A stretch of 8,634 nucleotides of DNA, taken from an uncultured Clostridia bacterium. Lineage in GTDB: Bacteria; Bacillota; Clostridia; TANB77; CAG-508. The translations under genes and the position numbers were made by a program. The DNA lies in the NCBI GenBank assembly GCA_944392065.1, contig CALXVO010000049.1, positions 1-8,634 of the forward strand. Reading direction: 5' to 3'. Each line of letters begins with the position of its first letter. The first letter of the stretch is position 1. Shown here in pieces: positions 1-5,831 of this stretch. The notes beneath the pieces are model-generated. The model was not told the DNA's origin. It made no database searches and saw only the letters and a program-made list of their open reading frames with translations.

Positions 1-4
1 CCGA

Positions 5-38
5 TTTGAGTTTCCGACTGAAAGGAGGAAATCTCAAA
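5..38 (+). other. RNA-type hairpin upstream of a terminator
   Basis: An 11-bp stem forms between 5-15 (TTTGAGTTTCC) and 27-38 (GGAAA, one bulged T, CTCAAA), closing an 11-base loop. It lies four bases upstream of the terminator-like hairpin at 42-64. The pair looks like the 3' end of a plus-strand transcript, either a structured RNA or a 3' UTR, whose start lies left of the window. I do not recognise the RNA family. Confidence 0.35.
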
Positions 39-41
39 GGC

Positions 42-64
42 AATAGCGATTTCAGCTATTTTTT
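42..64 (+). terminator. Rho-independent terminator-like hairpin
   Basis: AATAGC (42-47) pairs perfectly with GCTATT (55-60) across a 7-base loop, and T's run to position 64. The T tract lies on the plus-strand 3' side, so it would end a plus-strand transcript entering from the left. The stem is short (6 bp) and AT-rich, so this is a moderate call. It does not have the right polarity to terminate the Fic gene, which reads leftwards towards it. Confidence 0.5.
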
Positions 65-142
65 AAATGCACTTGTTGCAAATAATTGGTCTTTTGCTAT
101 TATGAAAGCGAAAAGCATTTCTTTAAGAAGAATACTTTTACC

Positions 143-817
143 TTAATTATCTTCAAATGTAATACCATCAATACATTCGTCAAAAATAAACTGTTTGATT
201 TTTTCTTTATTATCTGTAGTATAATATTCTGACAATAATGACGTAAATTCTTCTAATTTATTATCTGGAACTTTTATAATTCCATTACCATTTTCAATCA
301 TTATTTTATTAGCGCAGATTGTACTAGTTCTTTTATTTCCGTCCCAAAATAATTGACCTTTCATTCCATAAAGCATATATTCTATTGCTCTTTCTGTCGT
401 ATTCTCTATGTTTAGTATCTCTTTTATTTTTTCTTTTACTTTTCCTTTTTCTGGTATTTCTGGAATGTAGTCTGTACCTGTTATTTCGACTCTACCATTT
501 CGTAATGTTCCCCAAGATATACTTTCATTTCTAGCAACAAATCCATTTATTTTACAAATAAAATCTAAATTAAATTCTTCGTGAATGTTATTTATTACAT
601 ATTTCCATGCATCTCTTAGATTTAATATGCACTGAATTTCATCAATTTTTAAATTAGGAACATTAATGCCATCTAATATTGTTTTTGTTTGTGGAAATGT
701 TACATTTAATCCTTCCATTCTTGCATTTGCATACACATTATCTACTAAATTTCTTTTTGCTAAAAATATATTTTGTTCTAAAGTTAAATTATATTTATTT
801 TCCATTTTTAATCTCAT
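143..817 (-). CDS. Fic/DOC-family protein with Gln replacing the catalytic His
   Basis: Fic enzymes transfer AMP or another phosphate-containing group from a nucleotide to a hydroxyl on a target protein. The core motif HxFx(D/E)GN(G/K)R appears here as QLFWDGNKRTS (residues 155-165). The phosphate-binding loop D159-G160-N161-K162-R163 is intact, but the general-base His is Gln155. Near the N-terminus NARMEG (31-36) resembles the class II inhibitory-helix motif (S/T)xxxE(G/N), with Asn in the S/T position and the ATP-blocking Glu35 kept. No membrane segment is visible. Two starts compete: ATG at 817 abuts the AGGAAGGA ribosome binding site, while ATG at 805 (protein starting MENKYN) lies 12 bases beyond it. 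I kept the longer form. The gene appears to be transcribed alone, from a promoter at 1006-1034 through a roughly 180-base leader holding a hairpin repeat. The Fic fold is secure, but AMPylation activity is doubtful. A distinct Gln subfamily is possible. Confidence 0.87.
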   Translation of the reverse strand: MRLKMENKYNLTLEQNIFLAKRNLVDNVYANARMEGLNVTFPQTKTILDGINVPNLKIDEIQCILNLRDAWKYVINNIHEEFNLDFICKINGFVARNESISWGTLRNGRVEITGTDYIPEIPEKGKVKEKIKEILNIENTTERAIEYMLYGMKGQLFWDGNKRTSTICANKIMIENGNGIIKVPDNKLEEFTSLLSEYYTTDNKEKIKQFIFDECIDGITFEDN

Positions 818-840
818 TCCTTCCTAAAGCACAAATCTGG

Positions 841-960
841 TTGGAAAATAATTAAATTTTGACTAGGAGAACAAATTCAAAATTTATGAGGCGTACTTTC
901 TGTACGTTGATTAAATTTTGAATGAAGTTCGACAACGTCAAAATTGTAATTATTTTTCAA
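841..960 (-). repeat. Hairpin repeat, copy 1, in the Fic leader
   Basis: The outer arms 841-863 and 937-960 are inverted repeats matching at 22 of 24 aligned positions (one mismatch, one 1-base gap). The inner arms 875-896 and 902-923 match at 17 of 22 around a 5-base loop, so nearly the whole 120 bases can fold into one long stem. It has no coding capacity. Blocks of the same sequence recur at 5666-5831: TTGGAAAA-type left end, AAAATTTATGAG in the middle, TTGTAATTATTTTT at the right end. It lies 24 bases upstream of the Fic start and downstream of its promoter, so it would be transcribed as leader RNA. It could be a miniature mobile element, an intergenic palindromic repeat or a cis-acting leader. 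Confidence 0.75.
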
Positions 961-1005
961 ACTTGTACTTTTCCTCTATTTTATAAATCATTTTATTTAG
1001 TATAT

Positions 1006-1034
1006 ATATTATCATAGCAGAATAATCTTTTCAA
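1006..1034 (-). promoter_or_regulatory. Sigma-A-type promoter for the Fic gene
   Basis: Read on the minus strand there is TTGAAA (1034-1029), a 17-base spacer and TAATAT (1011-1006). Transcription would begin near 999 and run through the hairpin repeat into the Fic gene, giving a leader of about 180 bases. The region is very AT-rich, which raises the chance of a spurious match. The spacing and the -35 box are good. Confidence 0.5.
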
Positions 1035-1096
1035 TAAAAGCTAATTAAAAAAGTATATTTATGATATAAAGCTGTTATGATTCACAGTTGCATTTT

Positions 1097-1302
1097 GTCT
1101 GAGTAATGTATGTTTTAATTTTATGTTTTGGCCCTTTGGCTGCGTACAAACTGTACTACGAGAAATGTGAAATGAGATGTGTGACATATTTTATTATAAA
1201 CTTTCACATCCCACATCACATATCTCACTTCTCTTAAATGTAAACTTGTCGGTCCCCACCTTAAGCACTCCAACATAAAATTAAAACATACATTACTCAG
1301 AC
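1097..1302. mobile_element. MITE-like element with 31-bp perfect terminal inverted repeats
   Basis: Bases 1097-1127 (starting GTCTGAGTAATG) and 1272-1302 are exact reverse complements over 31 bp. A second inverted pair lies inside, 1160-1181 against 1212-1233, matching at 18 of 22. The 206 bp hold no plausible gene. The element is flanked on both sides by ATTTT (1092-1096 and 1303-1307), a possible 5-bp target-site duplication. These are the marks of a non-autonomous miniature inverted-repeat transposable element that depends on a transposase elsewhere. It starts 20 bases beyond the feoB stop codon, so its stem could also act as a transcription barrier between feoB and the Fic gene. I do not recognise the family. 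Confidence 0.75.
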
Positions 1303-1322
1303 ATTTTAAAATAAGCTATGAA

Positions 1323-3474
1323 TTATAACATAAGCACATTCCACACTCCTGTTGTAATCATACAAATAACTATTCCACAAACCGTCGGAATGATAAATCC
1401 TAATACAGACCATTTCCAGCTTCCTGTCTCTTTTTTGATTGTCATTAGTGTAGTAGTACATGGAAAATGTAACAAGGTAAATAACATTACATTTATAGCT
1501 GTTAAAAGTGTCCATCCATTTTGCATCAGAATTTGACCTATTGTCATTGTATTTTCTAAATCTACTAATGTTCCGCTTCCCATATAGCACATAAGAATGA
1601 TGGGAAGAACAATTTCGTTTGCTGGAATGCCTAATATAAAGCCAGTTAAAATATAGCCATCCATTCCCATTAATTTGGCAAGTGGGTCAAAGAAATTTGC
1701 TATATACGTTAAAATACTTATATTTCCAATGTTAATATTTGCAAATAGCCAAATAACAAGTCCTGCGGGTGCTGCTACCGCAATGGCTCTACCAAGTACA
1801 AATAATGTTCGATCAAATATCGACCTTACAATAACTTGCCCTATTTGTGGTTTTCTATATGGTGGAAGTTCTAGTACAAAAGAAGAACTCTTCCCTTTTA
1901 ATATTGTTTTTGATAAAAGCTTTGATATAAAAAGCGTCATTCCTATTCCAATAAGTACTACCACTAAAACCGTAATTGTAGCAATAAGAGAGGAATTTAC
2001 TCCTCCTACTAATCCTCCAACAAATATGCTTGCTATGGTAATTAAAAAAGGAAATCTTCCATTGCATGGTATAAATGCATTTGTGAGTATGGCTATTAAT
2101 TTTTCTCTTGGTGAATCAATAATTCTACATCCAGTAACTCCTGCACTATTACATCCAAATCCCATACACATGGTAAGTGCCTGTTTCCCTGAGCTTCCTG
2201 CTTTTCTAAAAAATTTATCTAAATTGAAAGCAATACGAGGCAAAAAGCCTAAATCTTCTAGTAACGTAAACAATGGGAAGAAAATTGCCATTGGTGGTAA
2301 CATTACTGCAATAATCCATGTTAATGTTTTGTATATACCATCAATTATTACTCCTTTTAGCCATTCTGGCGCTGAAAAGAATTCAAACACAGTTATTATT
2401 TTTCCTTCTAGCCATCCAAAAAAGTTAGATAACCATTCTGATGGATAATTAGCACCTGTTATTGTTAGCCAAAATATCACTCCTAAAAATAGTAACATAA
2501 TGGGAATTCCCCATACTTTTGAAGTAAGTATTTTATCTATTTTTCTATCTCTTGTGTTGTATTCTTCTTTTTCTAATGTTACAACATCTTTAGCCACATT
2601 TTCGGATAAAAAGATTACACTTGAAATTAAGTCATCTTTCCTATTTTCTTGCTTTACCCCATTAAATTCTAATATATCTTCCACTTCTTGTTTTATTTCC
2701 TGTATTTTTTCACTTTTTGTTAAATCAATCTTTAAATTTTCTTCTATCTTTTTTATTATTTTTTCATTACCATCTATTATTTTTAAACATATCCATCTTG
2801 CTAAAGTTTTTTTCTCTTTTGGTAAGATTTCTTCTATATAATTCTCTAATTTTTCTACTGCTTCTTCTATATATTCTTTATATTTTACTTTCTTAGGATT
2901 TAATTTTACCTTTCCTTCACATACCTTTTCTACTTGTTCCATTAATGCATTTAATGTTTTCTTTTTTCTTGCAATGGTACCAACTACAGGTACTCCAAGT
3001 CTTTTTTCTAATTCTTTAAAATTAATATGTATTCCTTTTTTCTTCGCTTCATCTAATAAATTCACACATACTACTACTTTATCTGTTATCTCCATAATTT
3101 GATACACTAAATTTAGATTTCTTTCCAAGGAAGTCGCATCTAAAATAACTACGGTAGCATCTGGATTTCCAAAACAAATATAATCTCTTGCAATCTCTTC
3201 TTCCTCTGAATTAGACATAATGGAATATGTCCCAGGTATATCTACTAACAAGAATTTAGTTTTATGGTATTCACATATTCCAGTAGCATTTGCAACTGTT
3301 TTTCCGTGGCCAATTCCCAGTATGTTGGTGAAGCCCTGTAAGTCCATTAAAAATAGTAGACTTTCCTACATTTGGATTGCCTGCTATTGCAACAGTATAG
3401 TCACATTCTTTTTTTATGTTTTCTATATTTTCATTTAATGTGTTTCTTCCTGTAGATGTATTTGTAAGTCCCAT
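1323..3474 (-). pseudogene. feoB: FeoB ferrous iron transporter, frameshifted in the GTPase domain
   Basis: FeoB imports Fe(II) across the cytoplasmic membrane using an N-terminal G domain and a polytopic permease. The start is ATG at 3474, with an AGGAGG site 5 bases upstream. The first frame gives 56 residues with G1 (GNPNVGKST, residues 32-40) up to HQHTGNWP. The protein then continues in another frame as GKTVANATG. The junction reads CCACGGAAAAACA where CCNGGAAAAACA is expected, so there is one extra base at about 3306-3307. Restored, the protein is 716 residues, normal for FeoB, with G3 DIPG (78-81) and G4 NLLD (138-141). The permease follows, with the two gate motifs MGFGCNSAGVTGCRIIDSPR and IPCNGRFPFL, and LHFPCTTTL near the end. 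The only in-frame start of the downstream 674-residue frame (ATG at 3347) would give a protein lacking G1. No feoA or feoC lies nearby. It could be a real pseudogene or a sequencing error. No other lesion is visible. Confidence 0.88.
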
Positions 3475-3479
3475 ATAAT

Positions 3480-3525
3480 CCTCCTCGTATTTTTTTGATA
3501 TTACTATTATATGAGAGTGATATTC
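3480..3525 (-). promoter_or_regulatory. Possible feoB promoter and operator
   Basis: On the minus strand a TATAAT box (3511-3506) lies shortly upstream of the strong AGGAGG ribosome binding site at 3485-3480. I see no good -35 hexamer at the right distance. The -10 is framed by an imperfect inverted repeat, ATATTAC (3498-3504) against GTGATAT (3517-3523), 6 of 7 matched. That position suits a repressor such as an iron-responsive Fur or DtxR-type protein, but the sequence is not a convincing match to the Fur consensus. The assignment is tentative. Confidence 0.3.
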
Positions 3526-3688
3526 AATTTGCTAAAAAATAAATCTATTAATCTGAAAATATAAAGATTAAAAAATTAAATGATTTTGGAAAACTAATAT
3601 ATAAATGACGTCAAGGGAAAAATTAAATGGAATTATGTAAAATGTAAATAGAAATCGTTACTTTATTCATATATTCTATAAATTTTGT

Positions 3689-3717
3689 TTGACAAAAATC
3701 AAAAATCTGTGTATAAT
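3689..3717 (+). promoter_or_regulatory. Consensus sigma-A promoter of the small RNA
   Basis: TTGACA (3689-3694), a 17-base spacer and TATAAT (3712-3717) match the housekeeping promoter consensus exactly. It points rightwards, against every protein gene in the window, and would start transcription near 3724. The only thing downstream of it before a terminator is a stretch of about 80 noncoding bases, so it drives a short RNA that is probably made constitutively and strongly. Confidence 0.85.
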
Positions 3718-3723
3718 AAGAAT

Positions 3724-3804
3724 AGGAAATGAAGAAACCACTTCGTGGTTGCCGAGAAGAATAAAATAACCATTCAACCGGTCAAAGCAGAATGGTTATT
3801 TTTT
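3724..3804 (+). ncRNA. Small antisense RNA, candidate type I antitoxin
   Basis: The predicted transcript is about 80 bases, bounded by the consensus promoter and a strong terminator. It has two hairpins: AACCAC/GTGGTT (3736-3741 and 3745-3750) with a UUC loop, and the 13-bp terminator stem. No ORF with a ribosome binding site is present. Its 3' end meets the stop codon of the hydrophobic peptide gene on the opposite strand, so it is complementary to that gene's 3' UTR if the mRNA runs even a few tens of bases past its stop. This tail-to-tail layout resembles txpA/RatA and bsr-type modules of Bacillus, where the antisense RNA blocks or destabilises the toxin mRNA. The end points are inferred, and I do not recognise an Rfam family. 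Confidence 0.65.
3763..3804 (+). terminator. Strong terminator of the small RNA, possibly bidirectional
   Basis: A perfect 13-bp stem, 3763-3775 against 3790-3802, closes a 14-base loop containing the self-complementary ACCGGT (3777-3782). On the plus strand the six T's at 3799-3804 form the tail. Read on the minus strand the same stem is followed by TTTTATTCTTC, so it may also end the peptide mRNA. The two RNAs would then carry complementary stem-loops, a common starting point for sense-antisense pairing. Confidence 0.8.
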
Positions 3805-3919
3805 ATTGCCTATGTAGTAAATACAAGATGATGAATACTAAGGCAAAATTTATGATAGTTACACCTACTAATCCAAAGAAAAGTAGTTTGATGATTAATA
3901 ATAATGTTGTTTCTACCAT
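3803..3919 (-). CDS. 38-residue hydrophobic peptide, candidate type I toxin
   Basis: The reading frame starts MVETTLLLIIKLLFFGLVGV and ends LYLLHRQ. After a short polar start it is almost all aliphatic or aromatic residues (about 6-35), interrupted by Lys11 and Asn24, with a basic C-terminal tail. That is the profile of single-membrane-span type I toxins and of holin-like peptides. It sits alone between spo0A and feoB and converges on the antisense RNA at 3724-3804. An in-frame stop lies six codons upstream of the ATG, so the frame is closed on both sides. I see no Shine-Dalgarno sequence before the ATG, which is the main weakness; weak translation initiation is however tolerated in toxin genes. 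The sequence does not obviously match Fst, Ldr or Hol-Tox peptides. The call rests on composition and layout. Confidence 0.55.
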   Translation of the reverse strand: MVETTLLLIIKLLFFGLVGVTIINFALVFIILYLLHRQ

Positions 3920-3936
3920 AAAATAAATAAAAGGTG

Positions 3937-3988
3937 TTTATTGGTTTTTACATTTCTAGTTTATGGCCATAAAAAAGCATTTATTGGT
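3937..3988. repeat. Palindrome framed by direct repeats upstream of the peptide gene
   Basis: TTTATGGCCATAAA (3960-3973) is a perfect 14-bp palindrome. TTTATTGGT occurs on both sides of it, at 3937-3945 and 3980-3988. The group lies 18-69 bases upstream of the peptide start codon, where a promoter or operator would be expected, although I cannot place a convincing -35/-10 pair. The rest of 3920-4055 holds nothing further that I can support, and no clear terminator for spo0A. Confidence 0.4.
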
Positions 3989-4055
3989 GGTAAAAATATA
4001 ACTGGAAGTTTCTTACAAATTTATGTAATTGTTCTGCTATCTTACTTCTAGCTTT

Positions 4056-4874
4056 TTACGCACTCTTTAATTCAAGCCTCAATTTATCAGCTATCATCGC
4101 TATAAATTCACTATTTGTTGGTTTTCCTTTGGCTGCTGATACTGTGTAGCCGAAGATGCTCTCTACTACATCTTGCTTTCCTCTTCCCCACGCTACTTCT
4201 ATTGCATGGCGGATGGCGCGTTCTACTCTGCTAGGTGTTGTATGATATTTTCCTGCAATATCTGGATACAATTGTTTTGTTATTTGATTTATCATATCTA
4301 TATCTGTAACTGTCATAACTATTGCTTCGCGTAAATATTGATATCCTTTAATATGGGCTGGCACACCTATTTCATGGATTACATTTGTTACTAATGCCTC
4401 TAGATTTTCTTCTTTCTTTTGACTATTTGGGGATATATCTATATATTGTGTTCTAATTTCTCTACTTATAATATTTGATTTGTTTGTTGATGGTTGATAA
4501 TACTTTATCTCTTTTATTCTTTTTATTAGAATATTAATATCGAATGGTTTTACTATGTAATATTGTGCCCCTAATTCGATTGCTTTTTGTGTTATTTTGT
4601 CTTGTCCTACTGCAGATAAAATGATGCACATAGGTCTTTTTTCTAAATTAGTAGAATTTAATTTTTCTAAAACACCTAATCCATCTAAGTGTGGCATTAT
4701 TATATCTAATAATGCTATGTCTGGTTTACTTTCTACTATTTTGTCATACGCTTCTTGTCCATCTCTTGCTACACCTACTATTTCTAGGTCTTCATCTTTT
4801 GTTAAATAAGTTACTAATGTTTTTGCAAAATCTTGGTTGTCATCTGATACTAAAACTTTAATTTTTTCACTCAA
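4056..4874 (-). CDS. spo0A: Stage 0 sporulation protein A, master response regulator
   Basis: Spo0A is the phosphorelay-controlled transcription factor that commits endospore formers to sporulation; phosphorylated Spo0A binds 0A boxes. At 272 residues the protein has normal length. The receiver domain (about 1-125) has the acidic pair Asp11-Asp12, phospho-acceptor Asp57 in LLDIIMPHLDGL, Ser87 and Lys109-Pro110. A polar linker (about 126-155) leads to the Spo0A-specific DNA-binding domain, with HEIGVPAHIKGYQYLREAI, the recognition-helix region PSRVERAIRHAIEVAWGRG and the C-terminal KPTNSEFIAMIADKLRLE. The start is TTG at 4874: AGGGGG lies 8 bases upstream, and an in-frame TAG just before it excludes a longer form. 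The gene has its own promoter at 4926-4954. Its upstream neighbour is yigZ rather than spoIVB, the usual partner in Bacillus and many clostridia. Identification is secure. Confidence 0.98.
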   Translation of the reverse strand: MSEKIKVLVSDDNQDFAKTLVTYLTKDEDLEIVGVARDGQEAYDKIVESKPDIALLDIIMPHLDGLGVLEKLNSTNLEKRPMCIILSAVGQDKITQKAIELGAQYYIVKPFDINILIKRIKEIKYYQPSTNKSNIISREIRTQYIDISPNSQKKEENLEALVTNVIHEIGVPAHIKGYQYLREAIVMTVTDIDMINQITKQLYPDIAGKYHTTPSRVERAIRHAIEVAWGRGKQDVVESIFGYTVSAAKGKPTNSEFIAMIADKLRLELKSA

Positions 4875-4902
4875 TTTTCTATCCCCCTAATCAATATTTA
4901 AA

Positions 4903-4955
4903 ATTGTAAAAATTTTACAGTTCAGATTATATATCTTTTTCCAAATTTTTACAAT
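4903..4955. promoter_or_regulatory. 13-bp inverted repeats framing the spo0A promoter
   Basis: ATTGTAAAAATTT (4903-4915) recurs exactly as its reverse complement at 4943-4955, 40 bases apart centre to centre. The distal copy covers the -35 box and the proximal one lies just downstream of the predicted start site. The proximal copy is also part of a 15-bp palindrome, TGTAAAAATTTTACA with one central base (4905-4919). Two identical sites flanking a promoter suggest an operator pair for a dimeric regulator, possibly with looping. No canonical 0A box (TGTCGAA) lies here. AT richness weakens the case somewhat, though exact 13-mers are not expected often. Confidence 0.45.
4926..4954 (-). promoter_or_regulatory. 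Sigma-A-type promoter of spo0A
   Basis: The minus strand carries TTGTAA (4954-4949), a 17-base spacer and TATAAT (4931-4926). Transcription would start near 4919, giving a leader of about 45 bases before the TTG start codon. The -10 is perfect and the -35 matches four of six. A sigma-H promoter may exist as in Bacillus, but I could not identify one. Confidence 0.65.
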
Positions 4956-5005
4956 AGTTTTTTGCAATTTTTTTTATTTTCTTTTATTTAATTCCATCAA
5001 ATACT

Positions 5006-5638
5006 TTATTTTCTAATATATTTTTCTTTAATCATATTATATTTTACTATTTTTGTGTTATGCCCATTTTGTAGAAATATATTTTCTTTTTCTTTCTCTG
5101 TTACTTCTATTCTACAATTTACGTTTTCTCCATACTCAATATTGCTAATTTTTATATTGTTTTTACTACAGTAATATTTTAGCTTTTCTAAATCCTGATA
5201 CCCTATAGCCAATTCAATTTCATATCCTAGTTCTTGCTCCACAACTTCTGCTTTTTCTACTGATCTCGTTGCAGCTTCTGTATATGCTCTTACTAGTCCA
5301 CCCGCACCTAATAATATTCCTCCAAAATATCTTGTAACTATTATAAGTACATTGCATAAATTATTCTTTTCTATTACATTTAAAATAGGAGAGCCTGCAG
5401 TTCCACTCGGTTCCCCATCATCACTAAATCTTTTTAATATATTTCCTTCTTCATTTATTATGTATGCATAACAATTGTGTCTAGCATCATAGTATTTCTT
5501 TTTTATTTGTTTTATAATGTTTTCTACTTCTTCTTCATTTTCTACATAAAAAATGTTTGCTATAAATTTAGAACGCTTTTCTTCTATTACTGTTATTTCA
5601 TCCCTTTTTATAGTTTTAAATTTATTCACCTTTAACAA
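5006..5638 (-). CDS. yigZ: YigZ/IMPACT-family protein
   Basis: This is a member of the widespread UPF0029 family, related to eukaryotic IMPACT, a regulator of the Gcn2 stress pathway. The bacterial role is not firmly known; a link to translation or nucleic-acid binding has been proposed. The signature RFSDDGEPSGTAGSP lies at residues 70-84, followed by RYFGGILLGAGGLVRAYTEA (103-122), both hallmarks of the N-terminal domain. The remaining roughly 75 residues fit the smaller C-terminal DUF1949 domain. The length of 210 residues is typical. The start is not ATG: TTG at 5638 has AAAGGA four bases upstream, and GTG at 5629 is an alternative giving a protein three residues shorter. A hairpin repeat occupies the gap upstream, so the gene may not be simply co-transcribed with the flavoprotein gene. 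Spo0A lies 131 bases downstream with its own promoter. Confidence 0.95.
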   Translation of the reverse strand: MLKVNKFKTIKRDEITVIEEKRSKFIANIFYVENEEEVENIIKQIKKKYYDARHNCYAYIINEEGNILKRFSDDGEPSGTAGSPILNVIEKNNLCNVLIIVTRYFGGILLGAGGLVRAYTEAATRSVEKAEVVEQELGYEIELAIGYQDLEKLKYYCSKNNIKISNIEYGENVNCRIEVTEKEKENIFLQNGHNTKIVKYNMIKEKYIRK

Positions 5639-5665
5639 CCAATCCTTTCTTATACCGTAACTGAG

Positions 5666-5831
5666 TTGGAAAAAAATTAAATTCTGAACAGTTAAAACGA
5701 GTTTAAAATTTATGAGGTGTACTGCTTTGTTACTAGGACTGTTAAAGCTTTGCTTGCTACATCTTTAGTATACTTTAGTTATAAATTTTAAATATAGTTT
5801 GTTAACCACCATTTGTAATTATTTTTGGATC
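5666..5831 (-). repeat. Hairpin repeat, copy 2, in the yigZ leader
   Basis: The left block 5666-5689 (TTGGAAAAAAATTAAATTC), the middle block AAAATTTATGAGGTGTAC (5705-5722) and the right end TTTGTAATTATTTTT (5812-5826) correspond in order to copy 1 at 841-960. TTTAAAATTTAT (5702-5713) pairs perfectly with 5781-5792, and the outer ends pair imperfectly, so this copy also folds into a long stem. It is about 45 bases longer than copy 1, the extra sequence falling near the tip. It ends against the stop codon of the flavoprotein gene and starts 28 bases before the yigZ start, in the same orientation and nearly the same spacing as copy 1 has to its gene. Confidence 0.7.

Noticed and set aside
1..60. 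Weak resemblance to the 3' part of a glycine riboswitch aptamer (GAAAGGAGGAAA...TCTCAAAGGCAA)
   Set aside because: The aptamer's conserved spacing and paired regions are not there, and the bases instead form a simple hairpin plus terminator. I cannot support a riboswitch from this partial sequence.
91..117. Possible minus-strand terminator for the Fic gene (CTTTTGCT against AGCGAAAAG)
   Set aside because: The stem needs a bulge, the loop is long and no T tract follows on the minus strand.
928..934. TGTCGAA on the minus strand, the Spo0A-binding 0A-box consensus, inside the Fic leader repeat
   Set aside because: About one such 7-mer is expected by chance on both strands of a window this size and composition. 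Another occurs inside the flavoprotein coding region, and this one does not overlap the promoter boxes.
1675..2448. Long plus-strand open frame of 257 codons
   Set aside because: It lies wholly antisense to the conserved FeoB permease domain, has no ribosome binding site or recognisable motif, and is a shadow of the real reading frame. The other plus-strand frames over feoB, spo0A, the flavoprotein and PLP-enzyme genes were rejected for the same reason.
3271..3474. Separate 67-residue P-loop protein upstream of FeoB
   Set aside because: Its sequence is the missing N-terminus of FeoB (G1 motif through HTGNWP), and the last residues after Pro56 are out-of-frame translation past the frameshift. 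It is not an independent gene.
3496..3525. Fur box at the feoB promoter
   Set aside because: Only about half of the 19-bp Fur consensus positions match. The inverted repeat is kept as an unspecified possible operator.
4020..4056. Terminator directly after spo0A
   Set aside because: Only a 4-bp GCTA/TAGC stem without a T tract is present. The transcript may run into the downstream peptide region.
5760..5800. Promoter for yigZ inside the hairpin repeat (TATACT-like -10)
   Set aside because: No acceptable -35 box lies at 16-18 bases, and such -10 matches are common in AT-rich DNA.
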